Virus record (IMG/VR): IMGVR_UViG_3300010399_000047
Span: 1-48,533 of that record
Reading direction: 5' to 3' (one strand)
DNA: 48,533 bases
Source: a virus
Position 1 is the stretch's first letter; each line of letters opens with the position of its first letter. Below, in pieces: positions 6,291 through 13,127 of the stretch. A program made the position numbers and the translations under genes. Below the pieces are notes generated by a model that saw only the letters and a program-made list of their open reading frames with translations, was not told where the DNA came from and did no database searches.

Positions 6291-7693
6291 CCTAACATTT
6301 CCTTTATCTCCCCAAGGCTCTTTGGAAGCAATGAGGCGCTTAATTCTGCTTTGGCTATCAACTTTTTTTGTAGCCAAGTCTCTACTGTCTTCTGGCACAC
6401 TAAGTTATAAATGAACACTGGCTTTGTCTGTCCGTTCCTGAAGATGCGGCCGGCTCGTTGTTCCATGCGCGCGGGGTTCCAGGCACTGTCATAGTTGTAA
6501 AGAATGTTCGCTACCTGGAGGTTGAGGCCTTGGCCGATGGCTTCCGACCCGATAAGTATTTTTCTATTTCCCTCAGACTCAAAGGCCTTGATAATTTCTG
6601 CTCTATTTTCTGTAGCTCCAGTAATTGTGAGAGGGCGGTATTCCTTAAGCTGGTCTTCGAGTATCCCGACCATGCGGCTAAATCTAGTAATAATGATCGC
6701 TTTTTGCCCATTGATTAATGTGCTTTCCAAGTGCTCTTTAAGCACTTCTAATTTTGAAGATTCTAAACTCTCTCCTAATAATTCCATGCTGTCGCAAAGT
6801 TCAAACAGTTTACCTAACTTTACAACTGTGGTTTGCAGCATAACTGGATTATCCAGTTTCGAAATTATCGCACGGTCTATATCAAACAAGAGTTCCTTAA
6901 CAATTAAGTCGTAATTCTTACGCTCCTGCGGGCTAAGCATTACCGGAATTTCCGTTTCAGTATACGGCGGCAGCTGTAAATCTACCTCGGCCAAAGTTTT
7001 GCGTATGATATACGGCGCGCACTTATCGGCTAACTCTTTAGTGTTCTTGTTACCGACAATCTGCCTATCCATGTAGCCGCCCTTAACGCAGTAACGCCAA
7101 ATAAAAGAATAGTAGTTACCAAACATTCCGGGGCGCAACCAATTCATTATCCCAAACATATCTTCGGCCTTATTCATTACGGGTGTGGCCGTCAGGGCAA
7201 GCCGTCTTTTGCTTTTTAGTTTCTTTAATGCCTTATAGAGCTTAGTGCTAGGATTGGCTAGCCTATGCGCTTCATCAGTAATTATAACATCCCATTCAAA
7301 CATGGCAAGATGTTCAATGTCCATGCGGGCGGTTTCATAGCCTACAACAACAAAGCCGGAAGAATACTCGGTGTAGTGTGTGCGGCGCGCGTGTGTAGAG
7401 CCTATTACGGGCGTTGCGGCGGCGTTTGGCAGCCACTTGGGTATTTCGCCTTCAGCCCACTGCAAAACAACGCTCTTGGGGGCGATAATCAGCACACGGC
7501 GGGCGTTGACTGCCTGACATAGCGCGAGGGAAGTTAGTGTTTTACCGCTGCCTACAAAGCTCGCGTTAAGAGCATACGGCTGGGATAGTAAAAAGCCCAC
7601 AATCTCCTGTTGATAGGGGTATAGTGGTAATTCTGGCGCAATAGGAGGGGCTAGGACAGGCGTAAATGGGGTTGGGTCGGTGTTAGTATCCAT
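6287..7693 (-). CDS. SNF2/superfamily-2 DNA helicase, 468 aa
   Basis: Complete SF2 motif set: Q-motif region YPYQQE (26-31), Walker A GSGKT (48-52), DEAH (140-143), TATP (168-171), and motif VI QRAGRIFRNGQ (412-422). The spacing and the RxGQ-type end fit SNF2-like phage helicases, which translocate on double-stranded DNA and support replication, recombination or fork restart. The enzyme lacks extra targeting domains. It is the largest gene of the minus-strand operon. Start ATG 7691-7693 has only a weak ribosome site, and a 155-base structured leader lies upstream. Confidence 0.92.
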   Translation of the reverse strand: MDTNTDPTPFTPVLAPPIAPELPLYPYQQEIVGFLLSQPYALNASFVGSGKTLTSLALCQAVNARRVLIIAPKSVVLQWAEGEIPKWLPNAAATPVIGSTHARRTHYTEYSSGFVVVGYETARMDIEHLAMFEWDVIITDEAHRLANPSTKLYKALKKLKSKRRLALTATPVMNKAEDMFGIMNWLRPGMFGNYYSFIWRYCVKGGYMDRQIVGNKNTKELADKCAPYIIRKTLAEVDLQLPPYTETEIPVMLSPQERKNYDLIVKELLFDIDRAIISKLDNPVMLQTTVVKLGKLFELCDSMELLGESLESSKLEVLKEHLESTLINGQKAIIITRFSRMVGILEDQLKEYRPLTITGATENRAEIIKAFESEGNRKILIGSEAIGQGLNLQVANILYNYDSAWNPARMEQRAGRIFRNGQTKPVFIYNLVCQKTVETWLQKKLIAKAELSASLLPKSLGEIKEMLG

Positions 7694-7848
7694 ATAACTG
7701 CCAATAAGTCGCTTGCGGCGAGATTACCAGCAGGGGATAGATATTAATTAGCAAGGCCAAGAGCTGTTACCACGCAATGCGTAGTCATTAAGCTAAAAGC
7801 ACACTCTTGAACTTTGGTGGTTTACACCACAATCAACCCGCAAGGAAG
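7694..7848 (-). promoter_or_regulatory. Untranslated leader between the minus genes 7849-8031 and the helicase
   Basis: No gene. Read on the minus strand it opens with CCTTGCGGG just after the upstream stop, holds several short hairpins (GTGGTGTAAACCAC is one), and ends near CCGCAAGCG before the helicase. The same opening motif recurs in the other minus-strand leaders. Function unproved; leader-type control of translation is inferred. Confidence 0.4.
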
Positions 7849-8031
7849 TTATTTAACTTCTTCTATGTCTTCAACACTATATTCACCATTATTTGATATA
7901 ATTTCACCTATTTCCCCCAATTCATTGCCATAATAAATATCTTCAGCTTCTTGAGAAGATTTAGCTTTAATTAAATAGTATCCATACTCAGTTTCAGTAA
8001 CATGGACTTTATAGGTTTTAAGTTTAGGCAT
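7849..8031 (-). CDS. Small hypothetical protein, 60 aa
   Basis: ATG 8029-8031 has GCAAGGATTATT directly upstream, a good Shine-Dalgarno at normal spacing, so this start is preferred over longer upstream extensions. Reads KTYKVHVTETEYGYYLIKAK then an acidic helix and EYSVEDIEEVK. This strand-helix-strand pattern is common in tiny phage proteins of unknown role. Confidence 0.7.
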   Translation of the reverse strand: MPKLKTYKVHVTETEYGYYLIKAKSSQEAEDIYYGNELGEIGEIISNNGEYSVEDIEEVK

Positions 8032-8125
8032 AATAATCCTTGCTTCATTCCGCATTATAAATAAAGCGGGTTGATTTGCGGACTGATTGTGATGTAGATA
8101 CAACCTAAAACTTGCGGGCAAAGAG

Positions 8126-8323
8126 TTATCTAACAGAAAAACATGGAGAAGAATTTTTACTAAACGATACTGCCAATATTGATTTGCCATTATCATCCTT
8201 AACAAGATGATAAACTTGGTTTCTTTGTTGCTTAACAATATGAGTGCCAGAGCAATCAATATTGTTTTCTTTACAATAAGTAATAAGATGCCAATTAGCT
8301 AAATTAAATAATATTTCTTTCAT
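8126..8323 (-). CDS. Small hypothetical protein, 65 aa
   Basis: Start ATG 8321-8323 follows GGCAAGGAATAAAT. Reads ILFNLANWHLITYCKENNID then a beta-rich half (YHLVKDDNGKSILAVSF). The ribosome site can pair with the 5' end of its leader (see 8324-8431). Family unknown. Confidence 0.65.
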   Translation of the reverse strand: MKEILFNLANWHLITYCKENNIDCSGTHIVKQQRNQVYHLVKDDNGKSILAVSFSKNSSPCFSVR

Positions 8324-8431
8324 ATTTATTCCTTGCCCTTAGCTTTTGGGTTAATTAATAGCCCGCAAGTTAAAAGCCAAGTTTTAAGCTGTATCTGACT
8401 ATATGCCTTTGCCTGTTGGCAAGGAATGAGC
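8324..8431 (-). promoter_or_regulatory. Leader RNA that can hide the Shine-Dalgarno of gene 8126-8323
   Basis: On the minus strand the leader begins ATTCCTTGCC (8427-8418) and ends GGCAAGGAAT (8337-8328), a perfect 10-bp inverted repeat whose 3' arm contains the AAGGA ribosome site. TTGCC-AACA-GGCAA near the 5' end is a competing hairpin. The arrangement is that of a translational switch. Confidence 0.5.
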
Positions 8432-8545
8432 TTAGTTTGATTCTCTGTCTAAAAATATATTTATTTCAATTTGTAAATCCATAATTAGTTTTACCAATTC
8501 TTCTTTAGATAATGCCCATAATTCACTTTCTGAATGTTCAATCAT
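8432..8545 (-). CDS. Tiny hypothetical protein, 37 aa
   Basis: ATG 8543-8545 is preceded by GAGCAAGGATTAAA, the same extended ribosome site as its neighbours. Encodes an acidic, Leu-rich amphipathic helix (ELWALSKEELVKLIMDL). Short but supported by the ribosome site and by operon spacing. Confidence 0.55.
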   Translation of the reverse strand: MIEHSESELWALSKEELVKLIMDLQIEINIFLDRESN

Positions 8546-8645
8546 TTTAATCCTTGCTCTTGTTGCCAGTTAATATAAATACCAACAGGCAAGCAACAAG
8601 CAGGGGCATATAGTTTACTTATAGCCTAGGCGTTGCCCGCAAGGG
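8546..8645 (-). promoter_or_regulatory. Structured leader of the 37-aa gene
   Basis: Contains CTTGTTGC/GCAACAAG arms (8600-8593 with 8566-8559 on the minus strand). Its 5' CCTTGC (8644-8639) can pair with the GCAAGG (8557-8552) of the ribosome site. It repeats the design of the 8324-8431 leader. Confidence 0.4.
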
Positions 8646-8888
8646 TTAAACGAGAGCAAAACTCTTAATCTCGTGTAAATATTCATTAATAATTCTCGTG
8701 GATTTAGAACCTTTAAACTCTACTGCGGTACATAGATATTCCATTGCTTCGATAATTTCAGTTGGGGTTTTAGCTTTCTCTAATTCGCCTATTGCTTCCT
8801 GGATAACATCACAGTCAATAAAATTATTAGCTTGCTTAGCTCGTTCAAGAGCTAAGATTTTTCTATTTTCTATTGCAATCATGTTCAT
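8646..8888 (-). CDS. Helical hypothetical protein, 80 aa
   Basis: Starts at ATG 8886-8888 (or the in-frame ATG two codons on) after AAGCAAGGAAAACTT. The whole protein is helical (ILALERAKQANNFIDCDVIQ, then IIEAMEYLCTAVEF). No family or catalytic motif recognised. Confidence 0.7.
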   Translation of the reverse strand: MNMIAIENRKILALERAKQANNFIDCDVIQEAIGELEKAKTPTEIIEAMEYLCTAVEFKGSKSTRIINEYLHEIKSFALV

Positions 8889-9017
8889 AAGTTTTCCTTG
8901 CTTTTACTCATATTATTTTAAATACGAGCAACGCATGAGCAAAACCTAAGCTATAAGTTATTTGGTTGTTAAGGTGCAAGCACACTAGCAATTTAATACC
9001 AGCACGGAATTAGTTTA
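8889..9017 (-). promoter_or_regulatory. 129-base leader of the 80-aa gene
   Basis: No open frame. It precedes the AGCAAGGA ribosome site, and an internal TTTTGCT can pair with AGCAA of that site. It resembles the other minus-strand leaders in length and in its ribosome-site end, but pairing is shorter here. Confidence 0.3.
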
Positions 9018-9176
9018 TTAATCTAACTTTTGCAATTCGCCTCTTGCTATCATAGCGTCTATAGTTTCTCTAACTTCTTGCATAGTAGCTTGAGAGCCTT
9101 TTAAAGCTTCTATATACCATTGGCGATATTTTCGTGTAATGGTATAGCCCCTATAAAATCTTATTACTCTAGTCAT
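9018..9176 (-). CDS. Tiny hypothetical protein, 52 aa
   Basis: ATG 9174-9176 overlaps the stop of the upstream gene, with GGAGAAG upstream. It is basic at the start (TRVIRFYRGYTITRKYRQWY) and has a helical C-terminus (MQEVRETIDAMIARGELQ). The N-terminus resembles a short DNA-binding arm; no family recognised. Confidence 0.6.
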   Translation of the reverse strand: MTRVIRFYRGYTITRKYRQWYIEALKGSQATMQEVRETIDAMIARGELQKLD

Positions 9177-9342
9177 TGGATACTTCTCCACGAATTTTAG
9201 TTATAAGAGTGTTTAAATCAAATCTTTGTTGTATATCTGCACCTTTCCAATAATCTTTGTCATCTTGGTGGCCAAAAGTCCCAAAACAAATATTGGCTAC
9301 AAGGTTTTTAATTTGCCTTGCTTGCTTAATGGATAATTTCAT
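9169..9342 (-). CDS. Small hypothetical protein, 57 aa
   Basis: ATG 9340-9342 after AAAGGACAATATT. Reads KLSIKQARQIKNLVANICFG, then a polar part with YWKGADIQQRFDL. The LSIKQARQIKNLV opening looks like a compact helical domain. Coupled to the downstream gene by overlap. Unrecognised. Confidence 0.65.
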   Translation of the reverse strand: MKLSIKQARQIKNLVANICFGTFGHQDDKDYWKGADIQQRFDLNTLITKIRGEVSND

Positions 9343-9373
9343 AATATTGTCCTTTGTCGCTGATATTAAATTG

Positions 9374-9585
9374 TTAAAGAGCTTTATAAACTTTTCTATT
9401 TACTAGAAATAATTGAACCGCAAAAATAAATGTGTCGGTATTACTTCCAGTAAGCAGGGCAAGAATTATCTTGCCGTCATGATGATAAACTGCTTGACCG
9501 TTAGTTTGCGCAAATAAGTTTTTAACTTATGCGCTCTAACTTCACGTGCGGTCATCATCGGAAACAAAACTTTTTTTGGTTTCAT
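9374..9585 (-). pseudogene. Probable frameshifted small gene
   Basis: From ATG 9583-9585 a frame reads KPKKVLFPMMTAREVRAHK and then degenerates to a stop at 9466-9468. In the -1 frame, bases 9526-9374 read on well as NLFAQTNGQAVYHHDGKIIL and stop at 9374-9376. Restoring one G at CATAAGTTAAAAAC near 9527-9532 joins the two into a protein of about 70 residues. It may be a sequencing error, a decayed gene or a programmed shift. The ribosome site is weak. Confidence 0.4.
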
Positions 9586-9597
9586 TGCCTTAAGAGA

Positions 9598-9756
9598 TTA
9601 ATTATTAGGGCAGTGCATATTTTTATAGTCTTGCGATTGTTTAAATTCTTTTGTTGCAGTGGCATTAATGCGCCTACAAACGCCGTCAGACAGGGAAATA
9701 AGGAAAAAATAGAGGAGTAGGGCTAAACATATTACTACAATTAGTTTTTTTATCAT
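9598..9756 (-). CDS. Membrane-anchored small protein, 52 aa, first gene of the minus operon
   Basis: ATG 9754-9756, about 45 bases downstream of the -10 box at 9801-9806. It opens with a membrane segment (KKLIVVICLALLLYFFLISL, residues 3-22), then a polar exported or periplasmic tail with two Cys. It lacks a Lys/Ala-type cleavage site, so an N-terminal anchor fits best. First in the operon, no clear ribosome site. Role unknown; superinfection exclusion is one option for a repressed early membrane protein. Confidence 0.6.
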   Translation of the reverse strand: MIKKLIVVICLALLLYFFLISLSDGVCRRINATATKEFKQSQDYKNMHCPNN

Positions 9757-9775
9757 AATTTTGTATTTATTTACA

Positions 9776-9790
9776 AACGTTTTAAACGTT
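9776..9790. promoter_or_regulatory. Operator-like palindrome, copy 2
   Basis: AACGTTTTAAACGTT, a 15-bp inverted repeat (7-bp arms, one-base centre), lies between the -10 box and the first gene of the minus operon. It is identical to the copy at 9810-9824, with centres 34 bp apart, about three helical turns, so both could be bound from one DNA face. Confidence 0.75.
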
Positions 9791-9800
9791 GTATGTAAAT

Positions 9801-9829
9801 ATAATAGCAAACGTTTTAAACGTTGTCAA
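9801..9829 (-). promoter_or_regulatory. Strong sigma70-type promoter of the minus-strand operon
   Basis: Minus strand: -35 TTGACA (9829-9824), a 17-base spacer and -10 TATTAT (9806-9801). The spacer is filled by the palindrome 9810-9824, so a bound repressor would block polymerase. It drives genes from 9756 to 5798. Confidence 0.85.
9810..9824. promoter_or_regulatory. Operator-like palindrome, copy 1
   Basis: AACGTTTTAAACGTT sits exactly between the -35 and -10 of the minus-strand promoter and overlaps the last base of its -35. A half-site AAACGTT also abuts the TTGACA of the plus-strand promoter at 10120. Confidence 0.75.
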
Positions 9830-10364
9830 TAATTTGAATACAAAACAGCAAAAAAGAGGCTTAAATAAAAGATAAAATATGTTAAAAATCATTATATAAC
9901 CAGACTGATGTAAGATACTACAATGAGAATATTGCTAGATGTATACCAGAAAAAGCGAAAACCCCAATGTTTGACAAAATATATAAAAATATGTCATAAT
10001 AAATCCCTTTAAAGATAAGGGAAAAATTAAACAAAAATTACTATTTAGTATATAAACTAAAAAAAAGAAAAAGTTTTTATGTTTTGAGTTTAGGTGTATA
10101 TATTGTAGGGCGTGAAACGTTGACAGTCTTTAGGAATGTGTTTTAATAAAGGCTTAAATATAAGTATGTCGCGTTTTACTTCTTGAGCGACCTAGTGAAA
10201 CGATAAAATGTATACAAAAAGCCATATAAAAAGTGACGAACAGTGATTTTTTTCAAGTCAGAGGTAGGGGAGGGGCTTTATTTTTTTCAGGAAATTTTTT
10301 GGATACCCGGGGTACCTCGGTCATAAAATTTGACAACTTGTATAACTGGCTGTATACTTTAGGC
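9830..10364. promoter_or_regulatory. Divergent control region without a convincing gene
   Basis: About 535 bases, very AT-rich, no well-supported gene. Plus-strand promoters: TTGACA 9971-9976 with CATAAT 9995-10000 (18-base spacer); TTGACA 10120-10125 with TTTAAT 10142-10147 (16) or TTAATA (17); and the strong one at 10330. A short frame at 9923-10012 and an in-frame GTG at 10233 exist, but neither has a ribosome site. Confidence 0.55.
10330..10358 (+). promoter_or_regulatory. Promoter of the RHH regulator, probably giving a leaderless mRNA
   Basis: TTGACA (10330-10335), 17-base spacer, TATACT (10353-10358). Normal spacing puts the transcription start at about 10364-10366, on the ATG at 10365, so the message would have no leader. 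Confidence 0.8.
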
Positions 10365-10859
10365 ATGAAAAACAAGAACGAAACCAAATTAATCCAAAGA
10401 CCGTTTTCAATTCATCCTGTAAAGCACGTACAGATCTTGGAACACTTTATTTCTGAAGGCCGTGCCACCTCGCAGTCTGATGTTGTGCGTCAGGCGCTAG
10501 TTTATTACCACGATAAAATCTACCCAAACTACATTTTCCATTTGAATCCTACCGCTAAAAAGAAACTTAAGGTCATGGAAGAAGAAGCGGCTTTTGAATC
10601 TGTACCCAACGAAGTCTTTGCAGTAGAAACTCTTAAAGGTATGGTGGTTAAAAGCCAGGACGGAATTGAATATGTCCTTTTGCACCAGATTGCTAATTGG
10701 ATACTATGTATTCCGCTGGAAGGAATTAAGGAGTGGTCCCACATCCACAAAGCAGATGTTGATTTTCACCTTGATAAAATTAAGGAAACCTCTTTAGAGG
10801 AAGGTATTAGGTCACCTGTTAAATCTGAGCTATTACAAAAATACAACATCGTGTTATAA
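10365..10859 (+). CDS. Ribbon-helix-helix regulator, 164 aa
   Basis: An N-terminal RHH/CopG-like domain is visible: a strand PFSIHP near residues 11-16, then VKHVQILEHFISEGRATSQS and DVVRQALVYYHDK forming the two helices. The remaining about 110 residues form an unassigned domain, possibly for oligomerisation. RHH proteins bind palindromes as dimers and usually autoregulate. This one lies next to the palindromic operators at 9776-9824, so it is the best candidate repressor. I chose ATG 10365 because the promoter places the start of transcription there; a GTG at 10233 would add 44 atypical residues. Confidence 0.72.
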   Translation: MKNKNETKLIQRPFSIHPVKHVQILEHFISEGRATSQSDVVRQALVYYHDKIYPNYIFHLNPTAKKKLKVMEEEAAFESVPNEVFAVETLKGMVVKSQDGIEYVLLHQIANWILCIPLEGIKEWSHIHKADVDFHLDKIKETSLEEGIRSPVKSELLQKYNIVL

Positions 10860-10892
10860 TCTTTTCTACAACTTAATAACCAAAGGCAACCA

Positions 10893-10927
10893 AAAACAAA
10901 GTTCCTAACCGGCTTTGTTTTTTTATT
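10893..10927 (+). terminator. Intrinsic terminator between the regulator and the late genes
   Basis: Stem AAAACAAAG (10893-10901) with CTTTGTTTT (10913-10921), followed by a T-rich run. The GTG start of the next gene lies only six bases after the run, so late transcription must read through it. Confidence 0.75.
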
Positions 10928-10932
10928 TTTCC

Positions 10933-11271
10933 GTGAGCAAACCTTCACCAACCAACCAAACCACTAATGCCATACTCAAGTTTTTCTTCGATGCCGGTAT
11001 TTATTCCTACCGACAAAACAGCATGGGTGTTCCTATTCCAGGAACGGGGCGTTTTAGACCAGCGCCAAAGACCGGACTGCCCGATATTGTGGCAATTAAA
11101 CCACCTGGAGGGCAGCATGTCGGGATTGAAGTTAAAACCGGCCGCGACCGACTTAGGCCTGAGCAAGTCGGAACGCTCGAGAATATTAGGCGTATGGGGG
11201 GGATTGCTCTGGTGGTGAAGGATTTTGAAGACTTTTTAAATCAATGGGAGTTAGTAAAAAATAATGTCTGA
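10933..11271 (+). CDS. VRR-NUC nuclease (Holliday-junction-resolvase-like), 112 aa
   Basis: Shows the VRR-NUC core: TGLPDIVAI (48-55, catalytic Asp 51), then GIEVKTGRDRLRPEQ (64-78) with the E-x-K pair 66/68 and Gln 78. Such small nucleases resolve branched DNA or nick, and are often found beside phage terminase genes, where they help clear structures before packaging. Start GTG 10933 is directly behind a terminator and has no Shine-Dalgarno; TTG 10915 lies inside the terminator stem and is less likely. Overlaps the next gene by eight bases. Confidence 0.88.
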   Translation: MSKPSPTNQTTNAILKFFFDAGIYSYRQNSMGVPIPGTGRFRPAPKTGLPDIVAIKPPGGQHVGIEVKTGRDRLRPEQVGTLENIRRMGGIALVVKDFEDFLNQWELVKNNV

Positions 11272-11515
11272 AAAAACTTTTGAAGAGAAAACATTTAGTG
11301 AGATTCTTGCTGAGGGCGCTGATGAAAATAAAGCGTCTTTAGCTACGGCTACGCTTCAAGCATTCAAAGAAGGCGATCCCTCAGCTATTAAGCTTGTTAT
11401 GAATGCTTTAATGGAGCACAAATATAACGAAGAAAATAAGTTTTTAATCCCCGATGAAAGATTTAAAGAAATTATCGAACTGGCTGCTGGCGCAATTCAG
11501 CGAGGAGAAATTTAG
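11264..11515 (+). CDS. Hypothetical protein before TerL, 83 aa, possible small terminase
   Basis: Acidic and helical (EEKTFSEILAEGADENKASL, then AIKLVMNALMEHKYN). Its position just before the large terminase and its size suggest a small-terminase role, but I see no helix-turn-helix, so that is an inference from position. It overlaps the TerL start by 62 bases. Confidence 0.55.
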   Translation: MSEKTFEEKTFSEILAEGADENKASLATATLQAFKEGDPSAIKLVMNALMEHKYNEENKFLIPDERFKEIIELAAGAIQRGEI

Positions 11516-13043
11516 CGCTTTTGGAATTAAAACCCGTCTCCTGCGCTGGATATGTCAGCGCTCTTTCCTCGCGTTCTGCCTGGCGGTAAAACCACGGTAT
11601 TTGGCTACGAATTTCCATTCCTACCTTTGTGGCCGTCTTCAGGAAATGTATAAAAACATCCTTTCTAACAAAGATGACAACATTATTGTTGAAGTTCAGC
11701 CACAGATAGGGAAATCCACAACTTGTAGCGAATTGTTCCCGGCGTGGGTGCTGGGCAAATCGCATTTAGATACAGGTGAGGGCTGGCCGGTTATTTGTGC
11801 GTCTTACGGCGCTGATTTGGCACAGCAGAAGTCGCAGAACTGCCGCGATATTGTAAACAGCGAGATTTACCAGATGATTTTCCCGGCCACCCGCCTTCAT
11901 CCGGAGACTGCGGCCAAAGACTATTGGAAGACTACTACCGGCGGCAGCTACCGCGCTGTTGGTGTGGGCGGCGGTCTTACCGGTATGCCTGGAAAGTTGA
12001 TGATCGCGGACGACTTGTTTAAGGACCGCGCAGACGCAGACAGTGAGACCGTCCGTGAAAGCACCTGGAAGTGGTGGCAGACGGTATTTATGTCCCGCCG
12101 GCAAGACACTTCCGGTGTTGCACTGGTTAACACCCGTTGGCATAAGCTAGATGTAGCAGGTAAGGTGGAAATACAGTTTGAATCAGATAGGTCTTCGGAT
12201 AAAAAAGCATGGGAGTACGACCATTGGGAAAGGCTTTGTTTTCCGGCTTTTGCTTCCCAGGACGAGTATATTAACGACAAGCTTTTTAGGAAAGCAGGCC
12301 AGGTTCTTTGTCCGGAACGTTTTTCTTACGAAACTATGGTGCGTAGGCGCAACAGCACGGAAATCTATGAGTGGAGTAGTCTTTACATGCAAACTCCTAT
12401 TCTGAAGGAGAATGCAAAGTTTAGGGTTGAGTGGTTTAAGTACTTTGATGATGAGGATATTAAGACCAAGGAACTGTCTTGGTATATTTTTGTGGATTTA
12501 GCCAGTTCAAAAAAGTCTAGCGCCGACGACGTGGTGGTTATGGTCTTAGGCAAGGAGCGCGCCACTAGCCACTGGTTTGTAGATGATTTTATTGGCGGAC
12601 ATCTTGATCCTGGCCAGACCATTGATGCTATTTTTAAATTGGTTCGCGAGCATCCGGGCGCTAAAGTGTGGATAGAAGCCCAGGGTTACCAGAGTACGCT
12701 CCAATACCATGTGGAGGAAAAGCAGCGCAAGGATTTATTTTTTTTCCAGGTTGAGCCATTGACCCAAAAGAGCACGAAATCCAAAGAGGCGCGCATTGAA
12801 GGCTTAATTCAGCCTTACAAGTTGGGCACTATTTTCCACCGCGCCTGGATGAAAAACAGCAAGCTTGAAACTCAGTTGCTTGAATTTCCGCAAGGAGCGC
12901 ATGACGACTATCCGGACACGCTTTCTATGGGCCAGCAAGTGATGGATCACACCGCCGTGCAGGAGACCCCGCAGCAGAAGAAGGCGAGGGAAGCGGAAGA
13001 GAAACAGGAGTTTGACCCGCATAGCGCTTTTCAGAGGGTTTGA
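11454..13043 (+). CDS. Large terminase subunit (TerL), 529 aa
   Basis: ATPase: Walker A as QPQIGKST (82-89), Walker B LMIADD (182-187), coupling region VNTRWH (225-230). Nuclease: D348 in YIFVDLASS, an acidic pair near 358-359, EAQG (408-411) and HDDYPD (483-488). All catalytic positions are present. The enzyme pumps DNA into the procapsid and cuts it. ATG 11454 overlaps the upstream gene by 62 bases; no better in-frame start follows until deep in the domain. Confidence 0.93.
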   Translation: MKDLKKLSNWLLAQFSEEKFSAFGIKTRLLRWICQRSFLAFCLAVKPRYLATNFHSYLCGRLQEMYKNILSNKDDNIIVEVQPQIGKSTTCSELFPAWVLGKSHLDTGEGWPVICASYGADLAQQKSQNCRDIVNSEIYQMIFPATRLHPETAAKDYWKTTTGGSYRAVGVGGGLTGMPGKLMIADDLFKDRADADSETVRESTWKWWQTVFMSRRQDTSGVALVNTRWHKLDVAGKVEIQFESDRSSDKKAWEYDHWERLCFPAFASQDEYINDKLFRKAGQVLCPERFSYETMVRRRNSTEIYEWSSLYMQTPILKENAKFRVEWFKYFDDEDIKTKELSWYIFVDLASSKKSSADDVVVMVLGKERATSHWFVDDFIGGHLDPGQTIDAIFKLVREHPGAKVWIEAQGYQSTLQYHVEEKQRKDLFFFQVEPLTQKSTKSKEARIEGLIQPYKLGTIFHRAWMKNSKLETQLLEFPQGAHDDYPDTLSMGQQVMDHTAVQETPQQKKAREAEEKQEFDPHSAFQRV

Positions 13044-13045
13044 TT

Positions 13046-13074
13046 TGACAATTCTTCCAATGCGTGATAATAAT
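13046..13074 (+). promoter_or_regulatory. Promoter-like sequence between TerL and portal
   Basis: TTGACA (13046-13051) follows the TerL stop, with candidate -10 boxes GATAAT at 15-base or AATAAT at 18-base spacing. A terminator hairpin follows about 30 bases after the expected start point, an attenuator arrangement. Confidence 0.5.
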
Positions 13075-13099
13075 TAGGCACAATTTTCAGACAAAAATA

Positions 13100-13127
13100 A
13101 AAACAAAGAACCAGTAAAGGTTCTTTT
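13100..13127 (+). terminator. Terminator-like hairpin abutting the portal start
   Basis: AAGAACC-AGTAA-AGGTTCTT followed by TTTT, the U-tract running straight into the TTG start at 13128. The AAAGG of the right arm is also the only candidate ribosome site, so folding would block both transcription and translation. Confidence 0.65.

Noticed and set aside
9923-10012. 29-codon frame in the control region
   Set aside because: No ribosome site, and it runs through the promoter at 9971.
10233-10364. GTG-started N-terminal extension of the RHH gene
   Set aside because: It would contain the promoter at 10330, lacks a ribosome site, and adds residues unlike the rest of the protein.
11766-12280. Long minus-strand frames opposite TerL
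   Set aside because: No ribosome sites, atypical composition; shadows of the TerL coding frame.
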